Shown: in pieces, positions 49,475 through 58,427 of the stretch
Layout: every line of letters starts with the position of its first letter
How positions within the stretch are numbered: position 1 is the stretch's first letter
Origin: [Zimmermannella] faecalis ATCC 13722
GTDB lineage: Bacteria > Actinomycetota > Actinomycetes > Actinomycetales > Microbacteriaceae
NCBI RefSeq assembly: GCF_000381765.1
Contig: NZ_KB907078.1
Coordinates: 62,001-126,000, forward strand
DNA length: 64,000 nt
Reading direction: 5' to 3'
Position numbers and translations under genes: made by a program
Notes under the pieces: model-generated
Told to the model about the DNA's origin: nothing
What the model saw: only the letters and a program-made list of their open reading frames with translations
Database searches by the model: none

Positions 49475-50413
49475 ATGTTCTCATTAATTCAAATGGAATG
49501 CTTCGTCGCCGTGGCCGAAGAGTTGCACTTCGGTGAAGCGGCCGCACGACTCCAGATGACGCAGCCGCCGCTGAGCCGGCAGATTCAGCAGCTCGAGCGC
49601 GAGCTCGACACGCAGCTGTTCGTACGCACGAGCCGCCGCGTGGTGCTCACCGAGGCCGGGCGAGTGCTCCTCCCCCACGCCCGCCAGCTTCTCGACCTCG
49701 CCGACCGCGCGGCGACCGACACCCAGGCGGTCGGTCGCGGCGCCGAGGGCAGCCTGTCGATCGCGTACACCGCGATGGCCGGGCGCAGCATCCTGCCCGC
49801 CATCGTCAAGCTCGCGAACAAGCACCTGCCGGGCGTGCGCCTCAACCTCAGCGAGAGCATCACGGCCGACCAGCTCGACGAGATCGAGCGCGGCACGGTC
49901 GACATCGGCCTGCTGCACCCGCAGCTCGCGCGGCCGTCAATCTCGGAGCGGGCGCTGCACACCGAAGACATGCTCGTCGCGGTGCACACGGGCGGCCCGC
50001 ACGGCGACACGGATGCGCCGATTCGGCTCGACGCGCTGAAGCGGGAGCCGCTGCTCATGTACTCGCCGAAGACGGCCCGCTACTTTCACGACCTCGCCCT
50101 GCTCACGCTGAAGCGCTCGGGCGTCGAGCCGCACATTTCGCAGTACGCGGGGCAGATTCCGGTGCTGCTGTCGCTCGCGAACGCCGGCATCGGCTACGCG
50201 ATCGTGCCCGCGTCGGCGCGACACTTTTTGCCCGAGGGCGTGCGCCTGCGCCCGATCGATTTCGCTGCGGTGAACGCGCAGCCGGTGCAGTCGACACTCT
50301 CGCTCGCGTGGAGCACGGCGACGACAAATCCCGTCGTCTACCGATTCCTCGACGTGCTCGAAGAGGATGTTTCGCAGCCGCACTCGCTCATTCGCGCGAC
50401 GCAGCTCGTGTAA
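49475..50413 (+). CDS. LysR-family transcriptional regulator
   Basis: A 312-residue LysR-type protein. The winged HTH is at residues 1-62 (EELHFGEAAARLQMTQPPLSRQIQQLERELDTQLF), and the effector domain follows from about 90 (GSLSIAYTAMAGRSILPAIV). LysR proteins usually activate a divergent gene when an inducer binds; here that gene is gudD, 110 bases away, so D-glucarate or a related acid is a reasonable inducer. AAGG precedes the ATG at 49475. The shared promoter region is AT-rich, with no clear T-N11-A dyad. Confidence 0.9.
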   Translation: MFSLIQMECFVAVAEELHFGEAAARLQMTQPPLSRQIQQLERELDTQLFVRTSRRVVLTEAGRVLLPHARQLLDLADRAATDTQAVGRGAEGSLSIAYTAMAGRSILPAIVKLANKHLPGVRLNLSESITADQLDEIERGTVDIGLLHPQLARPSISERALHTEDMLVAVHTGGPHGDTDAPIRLDALKREPLLMYSPKTARYFHDLALLTLKRSGVEPHISQYAGQIPVLLSLANAGIGYAIVPASARHFLPEGVRLRPIDFAAVNAQPVQSTLSLAWSTATTNPVVYRFLDVLEEDVSQPHSLIRATQLV

Positions 50414-50484
50414 TTTCTCGCGGAATTTTCGCACGACCGAATTTCGTTCATCCATTTTCTGCATCGAGCAATACGGCAATGGCC

Positions 50485-50515
50485 TTTGTGCGGTGCCGCG
50501 CGCCGCCGATAGCCT
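50485..50515 (+). promoter_or_regulatory. Possible promoter of the ABC ATPase gene
   Basis: TTTGTG (50485-50490) and TAGCCT (50510-50515) are separated by 19 bases, about 36 bases before the start codon. Both elements are imperfect. Confidence 0.35.
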
Positions 50516-50551
50516 CGGGGAGAATTGGTCATCACTCAACGAGGAGGATCC

Positions 50552-52168
50552 ATGGCCGAGCCATTGCTCGAAGTCGACGACCTGCGCGTCGCGTTCCAGG
50601 TTGGCGACACGCTCGTCGACGCAGTCCAGGGCGTCAGCCTCGATCTCGCGCCGGGAGAGATCCTCTCGATCGTTGGCGAATCGGGGTCGGGCAAGAGCAC
50701 CGTCGTGAACGCGGTGCAGGGGCTGCTCTCCCCGAACGCGAAGATTCAGGGCGGGTCGGTGCGCTTCGACGGCCGCGACATGCTCCGCCTCAGCGAGGCC
50801 GAGTGGCGCCAGGTGCGCGGCAAAGACATCGGGTTCATTCCGCAGGACCCGGCCGGCTCGCTCAACCCCGTGCGCAAGGTGGGCACGCAGGTCGCCGAGC
50901 CGCTGCGCATCCACGGCCTCGCCGACCGCAAGACCGCGGCGAACAAGGCGGTCGAGCTGCTCACGATGTCGGGCCTGACCCACCCCGAGGAGCGGGCGAA
51001 TCAGTACCCGTTCCAGTTCTCGGGCGGCATGAAGCAGCGCTCGCTCATCGCGGGCGCGCTCTCGACGAACCCGAAGCTCATCATCGCCGACGAGCCCACC
51101 TCGGCGCTCGACGTGACGGTGCAGAAGCAGATTCTCGACTACATCGACCAGCTCGTGCGCGAGCTCGGCGTCGCCGTGCTCATGATTACGCACGACCTCG
51201 GCCTCGCCGCCGAGCGCAGCGACAAGGTCGTGGTCATGCGCAAGGGCGAGGTGGTGGATGCGGGGCCCGCCCGCGAGGTCATGTCGAGCCCCAGCGCGGC
51301 CTACACCCGCACGCTCATCGACGCGGTGCCGAAGATGGACGCGTTCGACACCCGCGCCACGCGCATCCGCGAGGCCGAGGCGGAGGCCGAGCCCCGCCCG
51401 CTCGTCGAGACCCGCGACCTCGTGAAGATCTTCGACCTGCCGCGTGGCGGCGCCGCGCGCACGCTGACGGCAGTCGACCACGTCAATGTGAAGATTCGCC
51501 GCGGCGAGACCCTCGCGGTCGTGGGCGAGTCGGGCTCGGGCAAGAGCACGCTCGCACGCATCATCCTGCGGCTCGAGGAGCCGACGAGCGGGCAGATTCT
51601 GTTCGACGGGCAGGACATCACGAAGCTCGGCGGCAAGCAGCTGCGGCGCCTGCGCCAGCGCATGCAGATGGTCTACCAGAGCCCGTTCGACTCGCTGAAC
51701 CCGCGCATGACGATCGCGCAGCTCATCGCCGAACCGCTGAAGTCGTTCAAGGTGGGCGATGCCGCGTCGCAGAAGAAGCGGGCGCGCAGCCTGCTCGACC
51801 AGGTGTCGCTGCCGTCGAGCCTCATCGACCGGTTCCCCGACGAGCTCTCGGGCGGGCAGCGACAGCGCGTTGCGATCGCCCGGGCCCTCGCGCTCGACCC
51901 CGAGTTCGTCGTGCTCGACGAGGCCGTTTCGGCGCTCGACGTGTCAGTGCAGGCGCAGATTCTCACGCTGCTCGACGAGCTGCAGCACGAGCTTGAGCTG
52001 AGCTACCTCTTTATTACGCACGACCTCGGCGTCGTCGCCGAGTCGGCCGACACCGTCGCGGTGATTCAGCACGGCAAGGTGCTCGAGTACGGGCCGACCG
52101 CCGAGATCTTCCGGCATCCGAAGAGCGCGTACACCGAGAAGCTGCTCGCGGCGGTGCCCGCGCTGTAG
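50552..52168 (+). CDS. Fused Dpp/Opp-type ABC ATPase (two ATPase domains)
   Basis: A 538-residue protein joining two nucleotide-binding domains. The first (about 1-255) has [17 protein letters not shown] and [11 protein letters not shown]; the second (about 285-538) has [17 protein letters not shown] and [12 protein letters not shown]. This DppD-DppF fusion normally drives a dipeptide-type importer. No permease is adjacent; the SBP-dppB-dppC operon at 38420-42043 lacks an ATPase, so the two probably form one transporter. GAGGAGGATCC before the ATG is a strong ribosome site. The gene follows the LysR gene in the same direction. Confidence 0.9.
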   Translation: MAEPLLEVDDLRVAFQVGDTLVDAVQGVSLDLAPGEILSIVGESGSGKSTVVNAVQGLLSPNAKIQGGSVRFDGRDMLRLSEAEWRQVRGKDIGFIPQDPAGSLNPVRKVGTQVAEPLRIHGLADRKTAANKAVELLTMSGLTHPEERANQYPFQFSGGMKQRSLIAGALSTNPKLIIADEPTSALDVTVQKQILDYIDQLVRELGVAVLMITHDLGLAAERSDKVVVMRKGEVVDAGPAREVMSSPSAAYTRTLIDAVPKMDAFDTRATRIREAEAEAEPRPLVETRDLVKIFDLPRGGAARTLTAVDHVNVKIRRGETLAVVGESGSGKSTLARIILRLEEPTSGQILFDGQDITKLGGKQLRRLRQRMQMVYQSPFDSLNPRMTIAQLIAEPLKSFKVGDAASQKKRARSLLDQVSLPSSLIDRFPDELSGGQRQRVAIARALALDPEFVVLDEAVSALDVSVQAQILTLLDELQHELELSYLFITHDLGVVAESADTVAVIQHGKVLEYGPTAEIFRHPKSAYTEKLLAAVPAL

Positions 52169-52169
52169 C

Positions 52170-52248
52170 GCATGGGTTGGCGGCGCATGGGCTGTCGCAA
52201 AAGCACGGTCGGGCGAGGGTCCGACCGTGTTTTTGTGCCAACCCATGC
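52170..52248. terminator. Family B hairpin, copy 1
   Basis: Outer arms GCATGGGTTGGC (52170-52181) and GCCAACCCATGC (52237-52248) and inner arms CACGGTCGG/CCGACCGTG form a long stem, with a run of T after the inner stem. It immediately follows the ATPase stop and likely terminates it. Confidence 0.7.
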
Positions 52249-52307
52249 GGGCTTCGGGCGTGCGGTCGGCGCGGATGCGGGGCGAGGGCGGGGCGGATGC
52301 GCGCGAA

Positions 52308-53240
52308 ATGCGATTGGATGGTCGCGTGCAGCCCGCTGAGATCGTGTACGTCGTGAACCCCGCCTCCGGGCGCGGGAACGCCGTGCCCCACGACGAGCGT
52401 GAGCACGTCGAGATCGTGACGGGCGAGACGTTCCGGGAGCTGCACGATCGCGCGATCGCCGCGATCGAGCGGCGGCCCCGCGCGCTCGTCGTGCAGGGCG
52501 GCGACGGCATGGTGTCGCTCGGCGCCGCGCTCGTCGACGGTACGGGCATCCCGCTCGGCGTCGTGCCCACCGGCAGCGGCAACGACTTTGCCCGCAGTGC
52601 CGGAATCCCCCGCCACGCTCCCGCGGCCACGGCGCAGGCACTCGTGTCGGGCATCCTCGATCGAACCGCGACGACGCGCGCGGTCGACCTGCTGCGCATC
52701 CGTCTCGGGGAGCGGCACGCGGTCGCGGTGAACTCGTTGAACATTGGCTTCGACGCCCGCGTCAATCACGTCGCGAACCGGATGCGCCTGCCCGGCACCG
52801 CGCGCTACGTCGCGGCCCTGCTGCGGTCGCTGCGGCACTTCGTGCCGTTCACCGCCGAGCTGCGGCTCAACGACGGCGAGGCGCGGATCGACCCGTCGGC
52901 GCAGGTGCTTGCCGTCGCGAACGGCGCCTCGTGCGGCGGCGGCATTCGACTCGCGCCCGCCGCGCGGCTCGACAGCGGCGAGTTCGAGCTCGTGCACGTT
53001 CGCGGGGCGAGCAAGCTACAGCTGCTCACGCTGTTCCCGATCGCGATGGTCGGCCGGCACACGGGCCTGCGCGTCGTCGACATCTCGCAGGCGAGGCGGC
53101 TGCGGGCGCGCATCCCGTCGGGCGTTTATGTGTATGCCGACGGGGAGCGGCTGCGTGGCGCCGACGATCCGCATCCGCTCGACCTCGAGGTGACCGTCGC
53201 GCCGGGGGCGCTGCGGCTCGTCGTGCCGGCTGCCGGTTAG
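52308..53240 (+). CDS. Diacylglycerol/lipid kinase family protein
   Basis: A 310-residue DAGK-catalytic-fold protein. VYVVNPASGRGNA forms the phosphate-binding start, VVQGGDGMVSLGA carries the GGDG nucleotide motif, and PTGSGNDFAR follows. These kinases phosphorylate diacylglycerol, or sphingoid and undecaprenol-like lipids, at the membrane. The start is not certain: ATG 52308 or GTG 52326 both leave the conserved domain intact and neither has a strong ribosome site. It is separate from the transport gene upstream by a hairpin terminator. Confidence 0.83.
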   Translation: MRLDGRVQPAEIVYVVNPASGRGNAVPHDEREHVEIVTGETFRELHDRAIAAIERRPRALVVQGGDGMVSLGAALVDGTGIPLGVVPTGSGNDFARSAGIPRHAPAATAQALVSGILDRTATTRAVDLLRIRLGERHAVAVNSLNIGFDARVNHVANRMRLPGTARYVAALLRSLRHFVPFTAELRLNDGEARIDPSAQVLAVANGASCGGGIRLAPAARLDSGEFELVHVRGASKLQLLTLFPIAMVGRHTGLRVVDISQARRLRARIPSGVYVYADGERLRGADDPHPLDLEVTVAPGALRLVVPAAG

Positions 53241-53401
53241 GCGCTCGGTCTACCCGCCAGCACAATCTTCCGCCGCACTGCGACATACTCGGTCACACGG
53301 CTTGGGATGCCCGCGGTCGCCCACTTGACTGGGTGCACGGCCCGGCTCCCGCGACACGGCGCGGCCCGGGCCGGCCAACTTCCACAAAGGCAGGAGCGCC
53401 A

Positions 53402-54739
53402 ATGACGACCCCCGATGACGGCTCGGCAGTGCGGCGGCTCGAGGCCGAGGCGCTCGAGTTCACGCGGCAGCTCATTCGCATCGAGAGCGTGAACACCGGC
53501 AGCCTCGCGCCGATCGGCGACGGCGAGGCGCGCGCGGCGCGACTCGTGCAGGAGTGGCTCGCCGAGGTCGGCATCGAGGGCGAGTTCGTCGAGCCGCATC
53601 CCGGCCGCGGGTCGTTCGTCGCGCGCATCCCGGGCACCGACCCCACCGCGCCCGCGCTGCTCGCCCACTCGCACCTCGACGTCGTGCCGGTGGATGCGCG
53701 CGACTGGACCGCGCCGCCGTTCGGCGCCGAGGTGCGCGACGGGATGCTCATCGGCCGCGGCGCCGTCGACATGAAGCACTTCGCGGGCACGCTCGTCGCG
53801 GTGGCGCGGCACTTCGCGCGCGTGGGCGTGCGGCCGCGGCGGGATCTCGTGCTCGCGTTCCTCGCCGACGAGGAGGCCGGCGGGGTGTGGGGCTCGCGCT
53901 GGCTCGTGCGCAACCGGCCCGAGCTGTTCGAAGGGGTGACCGAGTCGATCAGCGAGGTCGGCGGGTTCTCGGTGCCGCTCGACGCGTCGGGCCGCCGTGC
54001 CTACCTGCTCGCGACCGGCGAGAAGGGCCCGGCGACGGTGGCGCTTACCGCGAACGGCTCGGCCCGGCACGCGTCGGGCCTGTCGACAGAGAACTCGGTG
54101 GTGGCGCTCGCCGAAGCGGTCGCGCGCATCGGCGCGTACGAGTTTCCCGTCGCGCGCACGCGCACGCTCGAGGCGTTCCTCGAGGCGTTCGGCCGTGCCC
54201 GCGGCCGCCCGTTCGACGAGGCGACGCTTGAGGCCGACCTCGCCGGGCTCGAGATCGCGGGGCCGCTCGTCGGCGCGGGCATCCGCACGACCGCGACCCC
54301 GACCGTGCTCACCGCGGGCGGCAAGCCGAACGTCGTGCCGGCCCGCGCATCGGCCCTCGTCGACGTGCGGGTGATTCCCGGGCAGGATGAGCTCGTGCGC
54401 GCGACGCTGCGGGAGCTCGCGGGGCCCGACATCGAGGTCGAGGAGCGCGCCTGGTACCGCGGCACGAAGTCGCCGGCCTCGGGGCCGTTCGTCGACGTGC
54501 TGCGCGCGGCGATCGCGGTCGAGGATGCGCAGGGCGAGGTCGTGCCGTACATGCTGCCGGCAAGCACCGACAACAAGCACTTCTCTAAGCTCGGGATCGC
54601 CGGGTACGGGTTCACGCCGCTGCGGGTTCCGCTCGACTTCGACGTGTTCGCGCAGTTCCACGCGGCCGACGAGCGGGTGCCCGTCGAGGCGCTCGAGTTC
54701 GGCGCGCGGGTGACCGCCAGCATCCTCAAGCGGGCGTAG
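53402..54739 (+). CDS. M20-family peptidase/deacylase
   Basis: A 445-residue zinc hydrolase. Metal ligands appear in AHSHLDVVP, GRGAVDMKHF and FLADEEAGGVWGS, where the second Glu of DEE is catalytic. This group includes carboxypeptidase-like, acetylornithine deacetylase-like and ArgE/DapE-like enzymes; the C-terminal KHFSKLGIAGYGFTPLR block agrees with the carboxypeptidase-like branch. It probably releases amino acids from small peptides or N-acyl amino acids. AGGAG lies just before the ATG at 53402. It is distinct from the M20D enzyme at 9449. Confidence 0.87.
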   Translation: MTTPDDGSAVRRLEAEALEFTRQLIRIESVNTGSLAPIGDGEARAARLVQEWLAEVGIEGEFVEPHPGRGSFVARIPGTDPTAPALLAHSHLDVVPVDARDWTAPPFGAEVRDGMLIGRGAVDMKHFAGTLVAVARHFARVGVRPRRDLVLAFLADEEAGGVWGSRWLVRNRPELFEGVTESISEVGGFSVPLDASGRRAYLLATGEKGPATVALTANGSARHASGLSTENSVVALAEAVARIGAYEFPVARTRTLEAFLEAFGRARGRPFDEATLEADLAGLEIAGPLVGAGIRTTATPTVLTAGGKPNVVPARASALVDVRVIPGQDELVRATLRELAGPDIEVEERAWYRGTKSPASGPFVDVLRAAIAVEDAQGEVVPYMLPASTDNKHFSKLGIAGYGFTPLRVPLDFDVFAQFHAADERVPVEALEFGARVTASILKRA

Positions 54740-54799
54740 GGCGGTGGGCATCGAGGAGGCGGGTGACCGCCTCGTGAGGTGACGCGAAGCGCCGAATAA

Positions 54800-54850
54800 G
54801 TTGCCAGAAAGCACGGTCGCGGAGGCTCGCGACCGTGCTTTTTTGGCAAC
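54800..54850 (+). terminator. Family B hairpin, copy 2
   Basis: GTTGCCAGAAAGCACGGTCGCG pairs with a complementary arm ending in CTTTTTTGGCAAC, with one bulge. The stem followed by six T makes a good intrinsic terminator for the M20 gene. Confidence 0.8.
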
Positions 54851-54939
54851 CCATGGCACGGATGGCCGGGCGGCGATGAGTGCGAGTGCCCGACCGACGG
54901 CAGTCGGTCCCACAAGTCGAAAGATTTGACGTGTCGATG

Positions 54940-54985
54940 TTGCAACTACGTCATGCCGAATAATAGTGTTCGTCGTACCTAACAC
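54940..54985 (+). promoter_or_regulatory. Promoter with candidate MntR site before the metal importer
   Basis: TTGCAA (54940-54945) and TAATAG (54961-54966) with a short 15-nt spacer could form a promoter. The imperfect inverted repeat GTGTTCGTCGTACCTAACAC (54966-54985) starts at the -10 element. A DtxR/MntR-family gene is encoded at the end of the operon on the other strand, making this its probable operator. Confidence 0.45.
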
Positions 54986-55026
54986 CGATCAAGCGCGCGC
55001 AATCAGCAGCAAGAGACGAGGGCACA

Positions 55027-55956
55027 ATGACGAGCTGGCGACGAACACGACTGGTATTGGCGACGATCGTCACGGCGGCAATACTCACGGCCTGCGGTGT
55101 CGGCACCGACACGAGTGACGAATCCGCCCGAGACAAGCCGGTGGTGCTGACCACGTTCACGGTGCTCGCGGATATCGCGCAGAACGTGGCCGGCGAGCAT
55201 CTCACCGTGGAGTCGATCACGAAGCCAGGCGCCGAGATCCACGACTACGAGCCGACGCCCGGCGACATTCGCACGGCGTCAGACGCCGTGCTTGTGCTCG
55301 ACAACGGGCTCGGCCTCGAGCGATGGTTCGAGCAGTTCATTCACGATGCCGACGTGCCCCACGTGGTCGTCTCCGAGGGGGTAACCCCGATCGACATCTC
55401 CAAAGACGCGTACGCGGGAAAGCCGAATCCGCACGCCTGGATGAGCCCAAACAACGTGCAGATCTACGTCGACAACATGGTGTCCGCCTTCGTCGAGCTC
55501 GATCCCGCACACGCAGACGACTATGAGCGCAATGGTGAGGCCTACAAGCAGCAGCTGCAGGAGGTTGAGGACACCCTCGCCGACGAGCTCGCGGAGCTCC
55601 CCCAGAACCACCGTGCACTCATCACGTGCGAAGGCGCGTTCTCGTATCTGGCGCGGGATGCGGGGCTGACGGAGCAGTACCTGTGGGCCGTCAACGCCGA
55701 CGAGGAGGACACGCCCCAGCAGATTGCCAAGGTGACGGACTTCGTCATCGAGAACGACGTGCCGGCCGTGTTTTGCGAGTCGACCGTGTCGGCCAAACCG
55801 ATGCAGCAGGTCGTCGAAGCGACCGGGGCGGTGCTTGGCGACACCCTCTACGTCGATTCGCTCTCGGACGCCGACGGGCCCGTGCCGACGTACCTCGACC
55901 TGATCCGTCATGACGTCGAGGCGATCACGGCGGGGCTGAGCGGGGCGACCTCATGA
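55027..55956 (+). CDS. Manganese/zinc-type ABC substrate-binding lipoprotein
   Basis: A 309-residue cluster A-I metal-binding protein (TroA/MntA/SitA). The lipoprotein signal ends at LTAC with Cys23. The four metal ligands are His72 (EIHDYEPTPGD), His136 (NPHAWMSP), Glu202 (TCEGAFSY) and Asp281 (SLSDADGP). The His-His-Glu-Asp set is the usual one for manganese or iron binding; zinc binders normally have a third His. The long His-rich loop of ZnuA is absent. It heads a three-gene operon and an MntR-like repressor follows on the other strand, supporting manganese. Confidence 0.9.
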   Translation: MTSWRRTRLVLATIVTAAILTACGVGTDTSDESARDKPVVLTTFTVLADIAQNVAGEHLTVESITKPGAEIHDYEPTPGDIRTASDAVLVLDNGLGLERWFEQFIHDADVPHVVVSEGVTPIDISKDAYAGKPNPHAWMSPNNVQIYVDNMVSAFVELDPAHADDYERNGEAYKQQLQEVEDTLADELAELPQNHRALITCEGAFSYLARDAGLTEQYLWAVNADEEDTPQQIAKVTDFVIENDVPAVFCESTVSAKPMQQVVEATGAVLGDTLYVDSLSDADGPVPTYLDLIRHDVEAITAGLSGATS

Positions 55957-56708
55957 GCGTGGCCATCGAGGTTCGCGACCTCTCCGTTCGATATGGCGAC
56001 ACGGTCGCGCTCCGCAACGTAGACCTCGACGTCGCGGCCGGCCGCGTGACGGGCCTGGTCGGCATGAACGGTTCGGGGAAGTCGACACTGTTTAAGTCCC
56101 TAATGGGGTTGGTGACACCCGATCACGGTTCGGTTCGCCTCGAAGGCCAGTCGGTCGTTCAGGCACGACGACGAGGCCGCGTCAGCTACGTGCCGCAGAG
56201 CGAAGAAGTTGACTGGTCGTTCCCGGTCTCGGTGCGCGACGTGGTCATGATGGGGCGGTACGGCATGCAGGGTCCCACCCGCAGGCCGCGCGCGGCCGAC
56301 CGGGCTGCGGTCGACGAAGCGCTCGAGATGGTCGACCTCACCGACTACGCAGATCGGCAGATCGGGCAGCTCTCCGGCGGTCAGCGGAAGCGCACATTCG
56401 TTGCCCGAGGTATCGCGCAAGGCGCCCAGATACTCCTGCTCGACGAGCCCTTCGCGGGTGTCGACAAGCGTTCCGAGGCAACGATCGTGCGCCTGCTCCG
56501 TCGCCTGGCCGATGACGGGCGAACGGTACTCGTCTCGACGCACGACCTGCACGCCCTGCCGAGTCTGGCCGACCAGGCAATCCTGCTGCTCCGACGCATC
56601 CTGTTTCAGGGAACCGTGACGGATGCACTCGCGCCCGAGCGGCTCGCACTCGCGTTCGGCCTCGACCCGCGTGACCAAGGCGCTGCTATGACGGGTGATG
56701 CGGCATGA
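55953..56708 (+). CDS. Manganese-type ABC importer ATPase
   Basis: A 251-residue ATPase with Walker A GMNGSGKST, Q-loop YVPQSEEVDW, signature LSGGQRKR and Walker B LLLDEPFAGVD. The PQSEEVDWSFPVSVRDVV stretch is typical of SitB/MntB/ZnuC-like proteins for metal uptake. It overlaps both neighbours by four bases (ATGA), so the three proteins are translated together. It powers the permease encoded next. Confidence 0.92.
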   Translation: MSVAIEVRDLSVRYGDTVALRNVDLDVAAGRVTGLVGMNGSGKSTLFKSLMGLVTPDHGSVRLEGQSVVQARRRGRVSYVPQSEEVDWSFPVSVRDVVMMGRYGMQGPTRRPRAADRAAVDEALEMVDLTDYADRQIGQLSGGQRKRTFVARGIAQGAQILLLDEPFAGVDKRSEATIVRLLRRLADDGRTVLVSTHDLHALPSLADQAILLLRRILFQGTVTDALAPERLALAFGLDPRDQGAAMTGDAA

Positions 56709-57619
56709 ATCCCATCGATTTGCTCATCGAACCGCTCTCATACACCTTCATGACCCGAGCGCTCATCGCCACGGTGATCGCGGCGGTGGTGTGCGCGCTC
56801 CTGTCGTGCTGGCTCGTGCTCGTCGGCTGGTCGCTCATGGGCGATGCCGTCTCGCACGCAGTCCTCCCCGGCGTGGTGCTCGCCTATGTCGTCGGTGCCC
56901 CGTTCGCGGTCGGAGCCGTCGTGTTCGGATTCCTCGCCGTCGGGCTCATCGGCGCGGTGCGTGGAACAAGCCGGGTCAAAGAAGATGCCGCGATCGGAAT
57001 CGTGTTCACGACGCTCTTCGCGTTGGGCCTCGTGCTCATCAGCGTGACCCCGAGCCAAACCGACCTCAACCACATCATCTTCGGCAACATCCTCGGGATC
57101 TCGAACGCCGACCTCGCACAGATCGTGGTGCTCGCGGCAGTCGCATTCGTCGTGCTCATCGTGAAGCGTCGTGACTTCACGCTCTACGCGTTCGACCCGA
57201 CGCACGCCCACGCCATCGGCCTCAACCCGCGATGGCTCGGCGCGGTGTTGCTCGGGCTGCTCGCGCTCACTTCGGTGGTCGCCCTGCAGATCGTTGGCGT
57301 CGTGCTCGTGGTCGCGATGCTCATCATTCCCGGCGCGACCGCGCACCTCCTCACCGACAGGTTCGGGCGGATGCTCGTGATCGCGCCGGCGCTGTCGGCC
57401 GGTTGTTCGGTGACCGGCATCTTCCTCAGCTATTGGCTCGATGCGTCGCCCGGTGGCCTCGTCGTCGTGATGCAGGGCGCGGCCTTCACTGTTGCCTACC
57501 TGTTTGCCCCACGGCACGGGGTGGCTCGCAAGCTCCTCGCTTCGCGGCGTGCCAAGACGAACGTCAGCTCGATGTCTCCTACTGCTGCGGGGACACCGCA
57601 TCGGTCGCCGACGCCGTGA
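56705..57619 (+). CDS. Manganese-type ABC importer permease
   Basis: A 304-residue ABC-3 family permease with eight or nine helices. The first cytosolic loop GWSLMGDAVSHAVLPGVVLAY and the segment SVVALQIVGVVLVVAMLIIPGATAHLLTDRF are signatures of SitC/MntC/ZnuB proteins. A short polar tail follows the last helix. Its 3' end overlaps the convergent mntR gene by 41 bases, so both tails are read on both strands. No terminator separates them. Confidence 0.92.
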   Translation: MNPIDLLIEPLSYTFMTRALIATVIAAVVCALLSCWLVLVGWSLMGDAVSHAVLPGVVLAYVVGAPFAVGAVVFGFLAVGLIGAVRGTSRVKEDAAIGIVFTTLFALGLVLISVTPSQTDLNHIIFGNILGISNADLAQIVVLAAVAFVVLIVKRRDFTLYAFDPTHAHAIGLNPRWLGAVLLGLLALTSVVALQIVGVVLVVAMLIIPGATAHLLTDRFGRMLVIAPALSAGCSVTGIFLSYWLDASPGGLVVVMQGAAFTVAYLFAPRHGVARKLLASRRAKTNVSSMSPTAAGTPHRSPTP

Positions 57620-58280
57620 CCCAAATCGAGTCGGTCGCCGAACGTCCGAGCGCGATGGGGCTGGGATCGCCACTCACCAGAACTTCGAGCGCGCCCGAGT
57701 ACGGTGCCGCGGGTCGCGTTTCGACGACCGAGCCAACGCCGATCCCACGCTCCGCCAAGAACTGCAGCAGACCCGCATCCGCGTCGGAGATGCGCTCGAC
57801 CCGGGCCCGTGAGCCGAGTGGCACGGAGCTCAACAGCATCGCGTCAAGCTGCGTCACGTCGCCGTCGGCGCTCGGGATCGGGTCGCCGTGCGGGTCACGG
57901 TGCGGATGCCCGAGATGCTCATCGAGGCGTTCGACCATGAAGTCCGACACGGCATGCTCGAGTGACTCCGCCTCGTCATGCACCTGATCCCAGCTGTAGT
58001 CGAGCACTTCGACGAGAAACGTTTCGATCAGCCGGTGCCGACGCACCATGGCGACGGCGTGCAGCCGTCCTTCTTCGGTCAGAGTGACGGCGCCGTAGGG
58101 ATTGTGCTCAACGAGTCCCTGGTCGGTGAGTTTGCGCACTGCGTCGGATGCGGTGGAAAGCTTGACTCCAGTCTTGGCCGCCATCGATGACGGGGTCACT
58201 GGATCGTTCGACCACTCCTGCAGGCTCCAGATCGCCTTGAGATAGTTCTGTGTGCTCGTGGAGAGCCGCGACACCGACAT
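57579..58280 (-). CDS. mntR: DtxR/MntR-family metal-dependent repressor
   Basis: A 233-residue regulator. Residues about 1-65 form the winged helix (LSTSTQNYLKAIWSLQEW and MAAKTGVKLSTASDAVRKL). The dimer and metal domain follows with HAVAMVRRHRLIETFLVEVLDYSWDQVHDEAESLEHAVSDFMVERLDEHLGHP, and a C-terminal SH3-like FeoA domain (about 150-225) completes the DtxR layout. It would repress the adjacent manganese importer when metal is bound. TACCCT exactly 6 nt before the ATG and no ribosome site indicate a leaderless start. The FeoA domain separates it from the short Bacillus-type MntR. Confidence 0.88.
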   Translation of the reverse strand: MSVSRLSTSTQNYLKAIWSLQEWSNDPVTPSSMAAKTGVKLSTASDAVRKLTDQGLVEHNPYGAVTLTEEGRLHAVAMVRRHRLIETFLVEVLDYSWDQVHDEAESLEHAVSDFMVERLDEHLGHPHRDPHGDPIPSADGDVTQLDAMLLSSVPLGSRARVERISDADAGLLQFLAERGIGVGSVVETRPAAPYSGALEVLVSGDPSPIALGRSATDSIWVTASATDAVSPQQ

Positions 58281-58286
58281 GTCGTC

Positions 58287-58292
58287 AGGGTA
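58287..58292 (-). promoter_or_regulatory. -10 box TACCCT of a leaderless promoter
   Basis: On the minus strand TACCCT ends six bases before the mntR ATG at 58280, with no ribosome site. Confidence 0.5.
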
Positions 58293-58330
58293 CCGCGTCG
58301 CCTGCCTTGCGAGGTGCGGCTCAGCCCCGC

Positions 58331-58390
58331 ATAGGTTGGCAGAAAGGCCCGGTTGCGAACTCTCGCGACCGGGCCTTTCTGCCAACCTAT
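58331..58390 (-). terminator. Family B hairpin, copy 3
   Basis: The 23-bp arms at 58331-58353 and 58368-58390 are perfectly complementary around a 14-nt spacer. Outer ends read GGTTGGCA and TGCCAACC as in the other family B copies. It lies 38 bases after the stop of the copper gene and is its likely terminator. Confidence 0.75.
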
Positions 58391-58427
58391 GGGGCTTGGA
58401 AGTGCGCGCGGCCGGGACGCGCATCCG

